A stretch of DNA of 30,612 nt from contig DAINRO010000024.1 of assembly GCA_036741795.1 (NCBI GenBank), positions 1 to 30,612 on the forward strand. Direction: 5' to 3'. Below the pieces are notes generated by a model, which was not told where the DNA came from, searched no databases, and was given only the letters and a program-made list of their open reading frames with translations. Each line of letters begins with the position of its first letter. The stretch's first letter is position 1. This stretch comes from DATKKM01 sp036741795 (lineage in GTDB: Bacteria; Chloroflexota; Dehalococcoidia; SM23-28-2; RBG-16-64-32). The position numbers were made by a program, and so were the translations under genes. Below are positions 1 to 8,182 of the stretch, piece after piece.

Positions 1-615
1 TCACGCGCACTCAGCATGGCAGGGTTGAGCGTGGACGACATTGACTTCTTCGACCTTTACTCCTGCTTCCCGTCCGCAGTGCAATACGGCCTGGACGCCC
101 TGGGACTGCGGACCGATGAGGCACGCGACCTAACGGTCACGGGCGGCCTTCCCTACTTCGGCGGCGCCGGCAACAACTACGTCATGCACTCGGTCGCGGC
201 GGCGGTCGAGCGCCTGCGCGCCAATCCGGGCCAGAAGGCGCTGCTCACCGGGTTGGGCTGGTTTTCGACGAAGCACTCGGCGGGCGTGTACAGCTCGACG
301 CCGCCGAAAGGCGAGTGGAAACGCGCGGACCCGAAGGTGGACCAGGAGGCAGTGGAAGCCATGGCCAGTCCGGAGGTGACGGACTCACCGGAGGGCGCCG
401 CCACGGTGGAGACCTACACGGTAGGCTTCGGTCGCGAGGGCGGGCCGGAGATCGGGATCGTCATCGGACGCCTCGACTCCGGTGAGCGCTTCATCGCGAA
501 CACGCCGACGGACGCCGACCTGCTGTGGTCAATGACGCGTGAGGAGTTCATCGGTACAAAGGGCACGGTGAACACGGACGCGACGACGAAGCAGGCCGTA
601 TTCACGCCTGTGTAG
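1..615 (+). CDS. Acetyl-CoA acetyltransferase (SCP-x/thiolase-like), C-terminal part
   Basis: The gene enters the window already open: codons are in frame from base 1, so the ATG at 16 is internal. About 204 residues are visible. They match the C-terminal half of the non-canonical thiolases annotated as acetyl-CoA acetyltransferase. A segment containing DLYSCFPSAVQ comes first, then GGLPYFGGAGNNYVMH, whose His (codon at 187-189) sits where these enzymes carry the conserved His. A C-terminal beta-rich tail follows (about residue 130 onward, AATVETYTVGFGREGGPEIGIVIG), as in members with a fused OB-like domain. The expected role is thiolytic cleavage or condensation of acyl-CoA in lipid or carboxylate catabolism; the substrate cannot be read. 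It converges on the cupin gene. A second thiolase of the same broad family starts at 29678. Confidence 0.88.
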   Translation, partial: SRALSMAGLSVDDIDFFDLYSCFPSAVQYGLDALGLRTDEARDLTVTGGLPYFGGAGNNYVMHSVAAAVERLRANPGQKALLTGLGWFSTKHSAGVYSSTPPKGEWKRADPKVDQEAVEAMASPEVTDSPEGAATVETYTVGFGREGGPEIGIVIGRLDSGERFIANTPTDADLLWSMTREEFIGTKGTVNTDATTKQAVFTPV

Positions 616-640
616 CGTCGGCCTCCCCGGCCCGACCAGA

Positions 641-656
641 TTCTGACGCGTCAGAA
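641..656. other. Perfect 16-bp palindrome between convergent genes
   Basis: TTCTGACGCGTCAGAA is its own reverse complement. It lies between the thiolase stop (615) and the cupin stop (671). As RNA it gives only a 6-bp stem with a CGCG loop and no U-tract, so it is a weak terminator at best. It could be a protein site. Confidence 0.4.
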
Positions 657-670
657 CGACAGTTCGAGCT

Positions 671-994
671 TCAGCGCCAATCCTCGCGCGGTGGGGAGAA
701 GCACTCTACGACAAGGCATGCTTCGATCGCGCGGGCTTCGTGGGGGACATTGGCCGGGATCATCCAGGCGTCGCCCGGCGCGAAATCGAAGGTCTCATCG
801 CCGATCTCGAACTGGAGTTTGCCCGAGATCAGGGTGCCGGTCTGTTCGTTCTCGTGGGTGTGCATCGTTACCGCAGATCCCGCCTCCAGGTCGACCTCCA
901 CGAGGGTGATCTGGTCGCCGTCCGTGAGTATCCGGACGACTACGCCGGGCGCGCGATCAAGGGTCCGTGTCTCGCCTTTGCGTGTGATGGGCAT
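671..994 (-). CDS. Small single-domain cupin protein
   Basis: A 107-residue single cupin barrel (Cupin_2 type). Motif 1 is visible as MHTHENEQ...GKLQFEIG, with likely metal ligands His45, His47 and Glu50 or Gln51. Motif 2 is PGDAWMIPANVPHEA, with His85 as the remaining ligand. The length is normal for stand-alone cupins, which bind a metal and are otherwise diverse (sugar or keto-acid binding, dioxygenase-like, or sensing), so no reaction can be assigned. It starts 17 bp after the lipoprotein stop on the same strand and is probably co-transcribed with it. The protein has no signal peptide and should be cytoplasmic. Confidence 0.85.
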   Translation of the reverse strand: MPITRKGETRTLDRAPGVVVRILTDGDQITLVEVDLEAGSAVTMHTHENEQTGTLISGKLQFEIGDETFDFAPGDAWMIPANVPHEARAIEACLVVECFSPPREDWR

Positions 995-1011
995 TCATTA
1001 CCTCCAGTGCT

Positions 1012-1743
1012 TCAATCACCGGCCAGCGGCACCGGCATCTCGTCGATATCGCCTCGCATCACGCCCTCGATCCTGGCCACCAGCTCGTCGGCCAGGGCCT
1101 GGACTTCCTCGGCCACGTCCGCTTCGTCACCTCTTGCGATCGTCGCCGTGGCGAGCAACCGGTCCACCCAAAACTGCACCGCCGTCAGGTGGGTGGTGGA
1201 TTCCGGTTCAACGAAGTTTAGCGCGAGCGTGTAGCTGAACGCCTGCTCGCCGACATCATCGTTGTCCTCGAACGTGGATGACCCCAGGGTGAATCCACCT
1301 ACGTCCTGCCCTGTGAATGCCTCGGTGTCGGCCCTTTCCTTCTCAAGCGCCGCCTGGGCCGCCTCGGCCACTTCGTACAACGTCACCGATGTCCCGGTGG
1401 CAAACAGGCCCTCGCCGTTCGTCAGCGATTCGAGGGATTGGTCGACAAGGAACAGCAAATACCCCTCATCGAAGCCGGATGAAACGATGTCCGCGGCATC
1501 GTCGGCCGGGTCGATCGTGTCGGCAGCGACGTATTCGGGGTCGAGAGGACCGGTGTCCCCGGAAATTGAGAGGTCCTTGCCCTCAGCGCCGAGGTCTTCG
1601 GGCGGCAGCACCATAACAGCGAGATCAGTGGAGCCCGCCCCTTCCAGCAGAGCCGCCCAATCAGGTTCGTCATCGGATCCGGAGCAGGCGCTCAAGACAG
1701 CAGCGGACATAGCTGAAAAGACGAGAAGTTGGAGGCAGTTCAT
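1012..1743 (-). CDS. Predicted lipoprotein of unknown function
   Basis: 243 residues. The N-terminus is a short hydrophobic segment ending in the lipobox LSAC (Cys20), followed by an acidic linker (SGSDDEPDW), so it should be lipid-anchored outside the cytoplasmic membrane. The N-terminal region lacks the usual Arg/Lys pair, which makes the start slightly uncertain; no better in-frame start was seen. The mature part is acidic and Ala-rich with no motif I recognise. A central section (around residues 90-170) is followed by a C-terminal helix rich in Glu and Ala that could be amphipathic. It is divergent from the aldehyde dehydrogenase, 72 bp away, and upstream of the cupin. Confidence 0.75.
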   Translation of the reverse strand: MNCLQLLVFSAMSAAVLSACSGSDDEPDWAALLEGAGSTDLAVMVLPPEDLGAEGKDLSISGDTGPLDPEYVAADTIDPADDAADIVSSGFDEGYLLFLVDQSLESLTNGEGLFATGTSVTLYEVAEAAQAALEKERADTEAFTGQDVGGFTLGSSTFEDNDDVGEQAFSYTLALNFVEPESTTHLTAVQFWVDRLLATATIARGDEADVAEEVQALADELVARIEGVMRGDIDEMPVPLAGD

Positions 1744-1752
1744 GGCGGGCAG

Positions 1753-1780
1753 TTCCGCACAGTGTAATCGGTGCTATAGT
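1753..1780 (+). promoter_or_regulatory. Candidate sigma-70-type promoter for the aldehyde dehydrogenase
   Basis: TTCCGC (1753-1758), a 16-bp spacer and TATAGT (1775-1780) lie 36 bp before the ATG. A clear Shine-Dalgarno (GGAGG, about 1804-1808) follows. The -10 is good and the -35 weak. The site overlaps the start region of the divergent lipoprotein gene. Confidence 0.45.
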
Positions 1781-1815
1781 AGTCGCGCCAAGACGCAAGC
1801 GAAGGAGGCACGACC

Positions 1816-3318
1816 ATGACCACAGAAGCACCAGCCCGACCCCAGGCTGTGACCGGCAAGGACTATCAGCTCTTCATCAACGGCGACTGGACGCCCGGCG
1901 ACAGCGGCGAGAAGGGCGAGCGCCTGTATCCCGCGAACACCGACGTTACGGTCGCGACGTTCCCGATGGCGAGCGAGGCGGACACCGACAAGGCGATAGA
2001 AGCCGCCCGCAAGGCGTTCGACAGCGGCGCCTGGTCCAAGGCTCCCGCCAAGCAACGCGCGGATGTGCTCAAACGAACTGCCGACAAGATCCGCTCCGAG
2101 ATGAACGACCTCGCGAGGCTGCTTGCCTCGGAGGTAGGCAAGCCACTCAGCGAGGCCTCGATGGAGGTTGCGCTGACGGCCGACGTGTACGAGTACTACG
2201 GAGGGCTAGCCCTGAACGTGAAGGGCCAGGCGATATCGAATTATGTCGACGACGCCCTGGGCCTCATCCTGAAAGAGCCTGTCGGAGTCGTCGGCATCAT
2301 CACGCCCTGGAACTTCCCGATGCTCCTGGCAACGTGGAAGATCGCTCCGGCGTTGGCCGCAGGCTGCACGATGGTCGTAAAGCCGGCCACCTACACGCCC
2401 TGCACGACGTACGAACTCGGCCGCATCATCACCGAGGCCGGCGCGCCGAAGGGCGTGATCAACGTCATCACTGGGTCGGGACGGACAGTCGGCGACCGGA
2501 TCGCCGCGTCCCCACTGGTGGACAAGGTCGCGTTCACGGGCTCGACCGAGGTCGGGCAGCAGGTCATGCGCGCGGCGGCGGGAAACGTAAAGAAGATCTC
2601 GCTCGAACTCGGCGGCAAGTCCCCGAACATCATCTTCGCGGACGCTCCCATGCAGGGCGCAGTGATCGGCTCGCTCTTCGGGATCTACCTGAACGCCGGG
2701 CAGGTCTGCCAGGCGGGAAGCCGCGTCCTCGTGCAGGAGGAGATCCACGACCAGTTCGTGAGCCAGTTCAGCGGCTTCGTGGGCACCGTCAAGGTGGGCG
2801 ACCCGATGGACCCGACGACTCGGATGGGCCCGGTGGTCAGCGACTCGCAATTGAGCACAGTGGAGCACTACGTGAACGCCGGCAACGACGAGAACGCGAA
2901 GTTGATCACCGGCGGAAACCGCGTGACCGGCGAAGAGTTCGACAAGGGGTTCTTCTACCAGCCGACGATCTTCGACAACGTGGACAACAAGATGAAGATC
3001 GCCCAGGAGGAGATCTTCGGGCCGGTCCTCTCCGTGATCCCGTTCAAGACGCCAGAGGAAGCGCTGGAGATCGCCAACGACACGATGTACGGCCTCGCTG
3101 CCGCGGTCTGGACGAAGGACATCGACCGGGCGCTGAAGTTCGCGAAGGGGATCAAGGCCGGGACGGTCTGGATCAACTCGTACCACACGGCCGGAGCGCT
3201 GGGTGTCCCCGTGATGCCCTTCGGCGGCTACAAGCAGTCCGGTATTGGCCGCGAGCTTGGTTTGGAGGGGATGGACGGCTTCCTGGAGACCAAGAGCGTC
3301 AGCATCAAGCTGAACTAG
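1816..3318 (+). CDS. NAD(P)+-dependent aldehyde dehydrogenase
   Basis: 500 residues, full length for the ALDH superfamily. It oxidises an aldehyde to a carboxylate with NAD(P)+ in the cytoplasm. The motifs appear in order: TPWNFPMLLATWKIAPALA, the cofactor loop FTGSTEVGQQV, the general-base segment LELGGKSPN (Glu264), the nucleophile segment GQVCQAGSR (Cys298), EEIFGPVLSV and a C-terminal PFGGYKQSG. The GGKSPNI and YKQSGIGRE signatures fit the betaine-aldehyde, retinal or aromatic-aldehyde branch, but the substrate is not readable. The start is supported by GGAGG seven bases upstream. A good hairpin terminator follows at once, so the gene is probably monocistronic. Confidence 0.95.
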   Translation: MTTEAPARPQAVTGKDYQLFINGDWTPGDSGEKGERLYPANTDVTVATFPMASEADTDKAIEAARKAFDSGAWSKAPAKQRADVLKRTADKIRSEMNDLARLLASEVGKPLSEASMEVALTADVYEYYGGLALNVKGQAISNYVDDALGLILKEPVGVVGIITPWNFPMLLATWKIAPALAAGCTMVVKPATYTPCTTYELGRIITEAGAPKGVINVITGSGRTVGDRIAASPLVDKVAFTGSTEVGQQVMRAAAGNVKKISLELGGKSPNIIFADAPMQGAVIGSLFGIYLNAGQVCQAGSRVLVQEEIHDQFVSQFSGFVGTVKVGDPMDPTTRMGPVVSDSQLSTVEHYVNAGNDENAKLITGGNRVTGEEFDKGFFYQPTIFDNVDNKMKIAQEEIFGPVLSVIPFKTPEEALEIANDTMYGLAAAVWTKDIDRALKFAKGIKAGTVWINSYHTAGALGVPVMPFGGYKQSGIGRELGLEGMDGFLETKSVSIKLN

Positions 3319-3338
3319 GGAGCAAGAGAACTCCAGAA

Positions 3339-3368
3339 CAGCCCCGGTGGCGACGCCGGGGCTGTTTC
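3339..3368 (+). terminator. Intrinsic terminator after the aldehyde dehydrogenase
   Basis: CAGCCCCGG (3339-3347) pairs perfectly with CCGGGGCTG (3356-3364) around an 8-base loop and is followed by TTTC. The stem is strong but the T-tract is short. Confidence 0.7.
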
Positions 3369-3425
3369 GCGCTCGCGAAGAGCCGACCGAGAATCCGATC
3401 TCTTCTCCACAAAGCCTATTACGTC

Positions 3426-4643
3426 ATGGTGGCGGGCCTATCGGCGGCGCAACTACGCTTGCGGTCAGTGACGACGCTCAGCCTGCCAGACCGGCTTAAG
3501 CCCGCAGCGCTGCGGGACTTCGTCGCCTCTATTCCCACGGAGCATCGCACCTTCCTGCTGCGGGCCGTCGTCCTGGCGGCAGCCGTTCGCTTCGCGCTGA
3601 TCATCGCCGGCTACCTCACCGCGTACATCATCATCGGCCGCGACGGCGTCCACTTTGACCAGGCCATCCTGGAGACGTTCAAACGGTGGGACGCCAATCA
3701 CTACGAACTCATCTCCGAGCACGGCTACCCGGTGGGGGAGTCGTACGAGGAGGTCATCGTCTTCCTGCCGCTGTTCCCGTACACAGTTAAGGTCGTCGCC
3801 TGGGTCCTCGGCAGCTGGTTTGTCAGCGCTCTCCTGGTCTCAGCGGTGGCTTCGGTGGCGGCCGGGTACTTCCTGCAGGGCATCGTCTGGAAAGACACCG
3901 CCGACGAGGCCCAGGCCGGGCGTAGCCTCTGGTACTTCTTCCTCTTCCCGACGGCGTACTTCCTCGCGATGCCGTACACGGAAGCGTTGTATATGGCGCT
4001 ACTGCTGGGCTCGTTCTGGGCGGCGAGGAGAGGCAACTGGCTATTAGCAGGGATCCTGGGTGGTTTCTCGACGGCTGCGCGCCTGCAGGGAATTATCCTC
4101 TTCCCGGCGCTGATCATTGAGGCGCTGCACCAGGGCGGGTGGCGGAGACCAGACAAGGAAACTGCGTTCCTGTTCCTGGTTCCCGCAGGGTTGCTCTTCT
4201 ACTTGTTCTTGAACCACGCGCTGCACGACGATCCCCTGGCGTTCGTAGACTTCGAGCGGAACAATTGGAGCCACCAGCGGATATGGCCCTGGCAGATGAT
4301 CGAGGAGACGTGGTTATGGATCACCGACGTCAGGCCGCACTTCGCAAGGGCGGCGATCTATGAATTCAGGGCCGCGTTCATGATTCTCACCGCAGTGCTG
4401 CTCCTGGCGGGGGCGCGCTGGCTCCGCCCCTCGTACCAGTTCTTCGGCTGGGCGACGCTGATCCTGTTTCTATCGGTGTCTTACCAGATCAGTCTGCCCC
4501 GCTACGTCCTCACGATCTTCCCGATCTACTTCGTACTGGGCCGGATCACCCGCAACCAGGAGGTGAACCAGGCTCTGATCAGTTTCTCAGCTATCTTGAT
4601 GGGGGCGTTCTACGTCTTCTACGCCACTCGCTGGGGGTTCTGA
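3426..4643 (+). CDS. PIG-V-like multi-pass mannosyltransferase (GT-C fold)
   Basis: 405 residues from the ATG at 3426. Two features point to the PIG-V (GPI mannosyltransferase II-like) family of polyprenyl-phosphate-mannose-dependent transferases: RWDANHYELISEHGY in the first extracytoplasmic loop, where family members carry the acidic catalytic motif, and FFLFPTAYFLAMPYTEALYM after it. Around nine or ten hydrophobic segments follow, ending in a TM-rich tail. It probably adds a mannose-like sugar to a lipid or surface glycan across the membrane. The frame runs open far upstream into the aldehyde dehydrogenase, so the start is uncertain. ATG 3426 is chosen because the reading frame looks genuine from there, although no strong ribosome binding site was seen. 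Confidence 0.82.
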   Translation: MVAGLSAAQLRLRSVTTLSLPDRLKPAALRDFVASIPTEHRTFLLRAVVLAAAVRFALIIAGYLTAYIIIGRDGVHFDQAILETFKRWDANHYELISEHGYPVGESYEEVIVFLPLFPYTVKVVAWVLGSWFVSALLVSAVASVAAGYFLQGIVWKDTADEAQAGRSLWYFFLFPTAYFLAMPYTEALYMALLLGSFWAARRGNWLLAGILGGFSTAARLQGIILFPALIIEALHQGGWRRPDKETAFLFLVPAGLLFYLFLNHALHDDPLAFVDFERNNWSHQRIWPWQMIEETWLWITDVRPHFARAAIYEFRAAFMILTAVLLLAGARWLRPSYQFFGWATLILFLSVSYQISLPRYVLTIFPIYFVLGRITRNQEVNQALISFSAILMGAFYVFYATRWGF

Positions 4644-4662
4644 GCAACCCCGCCAAAGCCGC

Positions 4663-4689
4663 GGGCCCCGGACTTCGCGTCCGGGGCCC
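4663..4689 (+). terminator. GC-rich hairpin after the PIG-V-like gene
   Basis: GGGCCCCGGAC (4663-4673) and GTCCGGGGCCC (4679-4689) form a perfect 11-bp stem around a 5-base loop, 19 bp after the stop codon. No T-tract follows, so it may be an RNA end-stabilising hairpin or a terminator of the T-less kind. Confidence 0.6.
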
Positions 4690-4761
4690 AACAGGAGGGG
4701 TGCAATTGGGGGTGCGGCCCCAATGTCAACTGGATAATATCCTTCTTATGGAAACGATTAC

Positions 4762-4777
4762 TGTGACGCACGTCACA
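4762..4777. promoter_or_regulatory. Perfect CRP/FNR-superfamily (CRP-type) operator upstream of fumarase
   Basis: TGTGACGCACGTCACA has the exact TGTGA-N6-TCACA consensus of cAMP receptor protein family sites; the arms extend to 7 bp (TGTGACG/CGTCACA). Its centre is about 71 bp before the fumarase ATG. A possible promoter, TTGCCA (4794-4799)-N18-TATATC (4818-4823), would place the operator near -60, the class I activator position. That start site would fall on the Shine-Dalgarno, so the promoter assignment is weak while the operator itself is strong. Confidence 0.7.
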
Positions 4778-4840
4778 CTTTCGTCAATTTCTCTTGCCAC
4801 CTACTATTGACGTTGCCTATATCGATTGAGGAGCTCCGAG

Positions 4841-6250
4841 ATGCCTGACACACGTACAGAACGCGACTCCATGGGCCCGATGGAAGTCCCCACCGATGCC
4901 TACTACGGCGCTTCCACCCAGCGCGCAGTGCTCAACTTCCCGATCAGTGGTCTCCGGTTCTCTCGTGCCTTCATCCGCGCCCTGGGCTTGATCAAGCTTT
5001 CCGCGGCGCAGGTCAACGCGGAACTAGGTTTGGTGGACGAGGACACGGTTAAGGCCATTCAAGCTGCGGCGCGAGAAGTCGCCGATGGCAAGCTGGACGA
5101 GCACCTCGTCATCGACATCTTCCAGACCGGGTCGGGTACGTCCACGAACATGAACGCCAACGAGGTGATCGCAAACCGGGCCAGTGAGATCCTCGGAGGT
5201 GACCGCGGCTCGAAGCTGGTTCATCCGAACGATCACGTCAATTTCGGACAGTCCTCCAACGACGTCATACCGACCGCCATCCACGTTGCGGCCCTGGTTG
5301 AGATCGAGAAGCAACTCGTGCCGGCGCTGACGCAGCTTGAGAAAGCGCTACGCGCGAAATCGAAAGAGTTCTGGCCTGTGGTCAAAACGGGCCGAACGCA
5401 CCTGCAGGATGCCACACCCGTGCGCCTGGGCCAGGAGTTCCTGGGCTACGCCGGACAGGCGGAACGGGGCATACGGCGAGCAAGGAGGGCGCAGGAGGAG
5501 CTTTCAGAGGTCGCCCTGGGCGGCACGGCGGTGGGAACGGGTGTCAACACCCACCCAGAGTTCGCCTCTCGTGTCTGCGCCGTCCTGTCGACGGAGCTGG
5601 GCGTGACCGTGCGCGAGACTGACAACCACTTCCAGGCGCAGAACACCCTCGACGGCGCCCTGCAAGCCAGCGGCTGCCTGCGAACTATCGGCGTGAGCCT
5701 CCAGAAGATCGCCAACGACATCCGCTGGCTGGGATCGGGTCCACGCGCCGGCATCGGCGAGATCGCGCTGCCGGAGGTGCAGCCAGGGAGCAGCATCATG
5801 CCGGGCAAGGTGAATCCCGTGATTGCAGAGTCAGTGCTGCAGGCTTCTGCCCAGGTCATAGGCAACGACCTGGCGGTGGCGCAGGCGGCGCAAGGCGGTG
5901 TGTTCGAACTGAACATGATGATGCCCGTCGCGGCGCACAACCTGCTGGAGTCCATCGCCCTGCTGTCGGCGAGCGCGAACAACTTCGCCACGCAGTGCGT
6001 CGAAGGGATCACCGCAACAGACCAGGGACCGGCCATGGTGGAGCGGGGGCTCATGCTTGGAACGGCCCTGGCGCCGGCCGTGGGCTATGACAAGGCGGCG
6101 GAAATCGCCAAAGAAGCTGCGAAGACGGGACGGACAATACGCGAGGTGGCGCGGGAGAAGACTGATCTGTCTGAGGAAGAGCTAGGGACGCTGCTCAACC
6201 CGGAAAAGATGACCGAGCCGGGATTGGGCGGAGGGCAGGCGGGCGGCTAA
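4841..6250 (+). CDS. fumC: Fumarate hydratase, class II
   Basis: 469 residues, normal for the homotetrameric class II fumarases, which interconvert fumarate and L-malate in the TCA cycle without an iron-sulfur cluster. Visible signatures are SGTSTNMNANEVIANRA (about 99-114), HPNDHVNFGQSSND (about 128-141), TGRTHLQDATP with the active-site His187, and the mobile loop GSSIMPGKVNP with catalytic Ser318. An in-frame TTG at 4826 would add five residues, but the ATG at 4841 has GAGGAG seven bases upstream and is the better start. A perfect CRP-type operator lies upstream, suggesting global carbon or redox control. The 3' end overlaps the convergent permease gene by 4 bp. The related aspartase cannot be excluded without alignment, but the sequence reads as fumarase. 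Confidence 0.95.
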   Translation: MPDTRTERDSMGPMEVPTDAYYGASTQRAVLNFPISGLRFSRAFIRALGLIKLSAAQVNAELGLVDEDTVKAIQAAAREVADGKLDEHLVIDIFQTGSGTSTNMNANEVIANRASEILGGDRGSKLVHPNDHVNFGQSSNDVIPTAIHVAALVEIEKQLVPALTQLEKALRAKSKEFWPVVKTGRTHLQDATPVRLGQEFLGYAGQAERGIRRARRAQEELSEVALGGTAVGTGVNTHPEFASRVCAVLSTELGVTVRETDNHFQAQNTLDGALQASGCLRTIGVSLQKIANDIRWLGSGPRAGIGEIALPEVQPGSSIMPGKVNPVIAESVLQASAQVIGNDLAVAQAAQGGVFELNMMMPVAAHNLLESIALLSASANNFATQCVEGITATDQGPAMVERGLMLGTALAPAVGYDKAAEIAKEAAKTGRTIREVAREKTDLSEEELGTLLNPEKMTEPGLGGGQAGG

Positions 6251-7176
6251 CGGCTGCGCGGGTCGAGGGCGTCCCGCAGCCCGTCACCGATGAAGGTGAA
6301 GCAGAGCATAATGAGTGCGATGAACGCCGCGGGGATGAGCACCAGCCAGTACTGCGTCTCGATGTAGCGGTTTCCGTCCGCGACTAGCTTGCCCAGGCTT
6401 GCGGTGGGAATCGGCACGCTGAGGCCCAGATACCCGAGGGCAGCTTCCGCAAAGATTGCGAGCGGGATGCCGAAGACGAGGGCGACGGTCACGGGGCCGA
6501 GGGTGTTCGGCAGCATGTGCGTGAAGACAATGCGCCAATTGGAGGCGCCCATAGCGCGCGCGGCAGTTACGAAGTCACGGTTCTTCAGAGACAGCATCTG
6601 GCCTCTGACGAGGCGGGCGATTGTTACCCAACCCACGAACGAGATGGCGATGATCATCTGGATGATGGGATCGCCCAGGATGGGGAGGTCCTGGCCTTGC
6701 AATGCGGAGCGAAGGAGGATGATAAACAGCAGGTCAGGGAAGGCGTAAGCGATGTCGGTGATGCGCATCATCACGTTGTCCATCGTGCGGCCACCCATGG
6801 CCGCAAGGCCGCCGATAGCGAGACCGACGATGAGAACCACCACGGAAACGCCCAGGGCCACCCTCAGGGACACCCAGAGGCCCTGCAGGGTGCGTGACCA
6901 GTTGTCGCGGCCCAGTTGGTCGGTCCCGAACCAGTGGTCCCAGCTGGGGTCCTGCAAACGCTCGAACTCCTGCACACGCGGGTCGTACCGCTGGACGGCG
7001 TCGACGTAGTTACCGAGGATCGTGAGGACGATAACAAATGCCATGATGATAAGGCCCATCATCGCCAGCTTGTTACGGGTCAGACGGTGGAATGCATCCG
7101 ACCAGAGGCCGCGCTGGCGAGGCCCGGCAACACTCGCGGCTTCCTCGAGGGCGGGTATCGCTTCAACGCGCGCCAT
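6247..7176 (-). CDS. Peptide/nickel-type ABC transporter permease (DppC/OppC family)
   Basis: 309 residues. The N-terminal cytoplasmic stretch and first TM helix (about 38-58) match the OppC_N domain. After it comes a periplasmic segment with DPSWDHWFGTDQLGRDNWSR, a hallmark of the family (the HxxGTDxxGRD type). The BPD-transport permease domain contains the EAA-like coupling motif TAARAMGASNWRIVFTHMLPN (about 206-226). It forms the inner-membrane channel with the DppB-like partner, whose stop codon lies 6 bp upstream. Family substrates are di- or oligopeptides, nickel or glycosides, and the substrate here is undetermined. No ATPase gene is present downstream; the next gene is convergent. Confidence 0.93.
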   Translation of the reverse strand: MARVEAIPALEEAASVAGPRQRGLWSDAFHRLTRNKLAMMGLIIMAFVIVLTILGNYVDAVQRYDPRVQEFERLQDPSWDHWFGTDQLGRDNWSRTLQGLWVSLRVALGVSVVVLIVGLAIGGLAAMGGRTMDNVMMRITDIAYAFPDLLFIILLRSALQGQDLPILGDPIIQMIIAISFVGWVTIARLVRGQMLSLKNRDFVTAARAMGASNWRIVFTHMLPNTLGPVTVALVFGIPLAIFAEAALGYLGLSVPIPTASLGKLVADGNRYIETQYWLVLIPAAFIALIMLCFTFIGDGLRDALDPRSR

Positions 7177-7182
7177 CGACGC

Positions 7183-8103
7183 CTATCCGTACCTAATCCG
7201 AGGATCGACCACGGCATAGAGCAGGTCTACCACGAGGTTGGCCACGACAACGATAAAGGCGAAGAAGAGGGTGGTGCCCATGATGACGCCATAATCCCGG
7301 GCACCGATGGAGCTAACGAAGTAACTCCCGACGCCGTTGATCGCGAAGGTGGTCTCGATGATGAAGGATCCAGTGACAAGCACGGCGAAGATAGGACCAA
7401 GCACAGTGAGGATCGGCACCAGCGCGTTCCGGACGGTGTGGCGAATGATGACCCTCCACTCGGACAACCCCTTGGCGCGCGCTGTGCGGACGTAGTCCTG
7501 GTTGAGAACGTCCAGCATGCTGGCCCGGGTGATCCGGGCGATGTAGGCAGCCGGCAACATGCCGAGCGACACCATGGGCAAAATCATCTTCTGCGGGTTC
7601 CACAACTCCCAGCCGATGACGTCAGTCCAGCCCAATTGCACGGAAAAAACGATAACGAGGAAGGTGGCCAGGATGAAGTTCGGCATCGCGCTGCCGATCG
7701 TGGCGAAGAATACACCCAAATAGTCGCCCGGGCGGTTGTGGTTTAGCGCAGCGAGCAAGCCCATTGTGAAGCCAAACACGGTGGCGAAGACGAAGGCCGA
7801 GACGCCCAGTTCCAGGGACACGCCGAACCCTTCCTTGATGATCTCCGTTACGGGGCGCTGGCTCTCCATGGAGACGCCCAGGTCGCCTTGAAGCAGGTTC
7901 TCCAGGTAAACGACATACTGCTCAAGGAGCGGCTTGTCCAGGCCGTACTTAGCCTCGAGGTTTGCCCGGACAGTTGGCGGCAGCTCGCGTTCCTTATCGA
8001 AAGGACCGCCGGGGACGGAGTGCATCAAGAAGAACGTGATGGTCACGATCGCCCAGAGCACTGGCACCGTCCAGAGCACTCGCCGGATTATGTACCCCGT
8101 CAA
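7183..8103 (-). CDS. Peptide/nickel-type ABC transporter permease (DppB/OppB family)
   Basis: 306 residues. It begins MTGYIIRRVLWTVPVLWAIVTITFFLMHSVPGGPFD, the typical first TM helix and PGGP loop of DppB-like permeases. Five further TM segments and the coupling loop YVRTARAKGLSEWRVIIRHTVRNALVPI follow. It pairs with the adjacent DppC-like permease (6-bp gap). An unusually long 79-bp gap containing a perfect 12-bp hairpin separates it from the binding-protein gene upstream, which suggests the permeases are made at a lower level than the binding protein. Confidence 0.94.
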   Translation of the reverse strand: MTGYIIRRVLWTVPVLWAIVTITFFLMHSVPGGPFDKERELPPTVRANLEAKYGLDKPLLEQYVVYLENLLQGDLGVSMESQRPVTEIIKEGFGVSLELGVSAFVFATVFGFTMGLLAALNHNRPGDYLGVFFATIGSAMPNFILATFLVIVFSVQLGWTDVIGWELWNPQKMILPMVSLGMLPAAYIARITRASMLDVLNQDYVRTARAKGLSEWRVIIRHTVRNALVPILTVLGPIFAVLVTGSFIIETTFAINGVGSYFVSSIGARDYGVIMGTTLFFAFIVVVANLVVDLLYAVVDPRIRYG

Positions 8104-8129
8104 GGTTGCCTCATTATATCAACGGCAGA

Positions 8130-8159
8130 GGCGCGGGAGTCAGGATGGACTCCCGCGCC
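8130..8159 (-). terminator. Intercistronic hairpin between binding-protein and permease genes
   Basis: GGCGCGGGAGTC (8130-8141) and GACTCCCGCGCC (8148-8159) form a perfect 12-bp stem with a 6-base loop, located between the binding-protein stop and the permease start. There is no T-tract directly after it in the minus-strand direction. It is probably an attenuating or mRNA-stabilising hairpin that raises binding protein relative to permease. A matching arrangement occurs between pstS and pstC. Confidence 0.7.
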
Positions 8160-8182
8160 AACTACCGATTTACTTCCGGATC

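Noticed and set aside
2206..3186. Long antisense frame (326 codons) opposite the aldehyde dehydrogenase
   Set aside because: It mirrors codon positions of a certain gene, shows low-complexity Arg/Asp/Val composition and no family motif.
2334..3425. Upstream part of a 769-codon open frame that runs through the aldehyde dehydrogenase into the PIG-V-like gene
   Set aside because: It is an out-of-frame shadow of the aldehyde dehydrogenase, crosses a terminator, and is full of Arg/Gly/Asp typical of shifted high-GC reading. Only the part from 3426 resembles a protein family.
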